DNA from: Trichoplax sp. H2
Lineage: Eukaryota; Placozoa; Uniplacotomia; Trichoplacea
NCBI GenBank assembly: GCA_003344405.1
Contig: NOWV01000002.1
Location: 434,001 to 498,000, forward strand
Length of the DNA stretch: 64,000 nucleotides
Reading direction: 5' to 3'
This document shows, piece after piece, positions 63,724-64,000 of the stretch. The notes under the pieces were generated by a model, which worked only from the letters and a program-made list of their open reading frames with translations, had not been told where the DNA came from and did not search any database. Numbering within the stretch: position 1 is the stretch's first letter; every line of letters begins with the position of its first letter. Made by a program: the position numbers and the translations under genes.

Positions 63724-63918
63724 ATGCCCAACGATAAGGATAAGCACAGTGCCTGTTGTGCTACTGCTCATTTTGGCCTAACTCAAACATTAGATGAAAT
63801 GCAATTTGATCGAGGAATATGGGCAAGTGCTGTCAATGGTGACTTACAACGTCTTAAGCGATTCTTAGCTAAAGGAACTGACGTCAATGTTACCGATAAA
63901 GCCGGCTATACCGCATTG
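63724..63918 (+). CDS. ANKRD39: ANKRD39-like ankyrin repeat protein, first exon (partial)
   Basis: The first 65 residues are encoded here: MPNDKDKHSACCATAHFG, then QTLDEMQFDRGIWASAVNGD, and the first ankyrin repeat up to AGYTAL, where a donor (CATTG|GTAAAC) ends the exon in phase 0. The family continues with an HYASRNGH-type repeat, which would lie beyond the window. The signature is QTL(D/E)EM.F(D/E)RGIW, shared with vertebrate ANKRD39. The ATG at 63724 is the first in frame; upstream in-frame codons contain no Met. The remaining 82 bases of the window are intron. Its cellular role is not well defined; ankyrin repeats imply protein binding. Confidence 0.85.
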
Positions 63919-64000
63919 GTAAACCATGGCTAAAAATAAGTAGATGTAAAACTGTATAACCATGGACGCCTTTAGTCAATACTCGATGGGCAGTGTACTT

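Noticed and set aside
1-64000. tRNA, rRNA or CRISPR features
   Set aside because: No cloverleaf, ribosomal or spacer-repeat signature was seen on reading; the direct repeats present have no regular spacers.

Overview
The window is nuclear DNA of an early-branching animal, almost certainly a placozoan (Trichoplax adhaerens or a close relative). It is AT-rich, its genes are split by many short GT-AG introns, the proteins are animal-type, and it carries a gene for a precursor with 38 tandem copies of the placozoan peptide SIFGamide. Two 20-N gaps (7771-7790 and 17214-17233) mark it as draft scaffold sequence.

Layout. The left third (1-28 kb) is gene-rich and holds housekeeping genes: BRIX1-like ribosome biogenesis factor (minus, 1929-2801), the small TFIIH subunit GTF2H5 (plus, 2 exons, 3284-4317), a 22-exon long-chain acyl-CoA synthetase (plus, 10135-15446), cystathionine beta-synthase (minus, 16 resolved coding exons, 18293-21672, first exon not found) and an intronless DHX33-like DEAH helicase (minus, 26047-28089). 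Between them lie repeat-rich spacers full of the self-complementary words GTACAGTAC and GTACTGTAC.

The centre (about 29-59 kb) is different: AT-rich, gene-poor and nearly free of the GTAC word. I can support only two genes there, and both look like secreted peptide precursors. One is the SIFGamide precursor (56284-58276). The other (42618-43372) encodes a 97-residue prepropeptide with a signal peptide, one amidation site (GPPGKR) and three predicted peptides that each end in Tyr-Phe just before a dibasic site. I do not recognise it as a described family. The two genes share a plan: TATA box, initiator 32-33 bp downstream, non-coding first exon, second exon that is little more than the signal peptide, phase-1 intron, then one exon with all the peptides.

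The right end (59.8-64 kb) holds selenoprotein S (minus, 6 exons, with an in-frame TGA as penultimate codon) and the first exon of an ANKRD39-like ankyrin protein (plus), which runs out of the window.

Both assembly gaps are flanked by near-identical sequence, so the local duplications there are best read as unmerged allelic contig ends. Exons were joined by hand from splice sites, phase and family knowledge; no alignment program was run.
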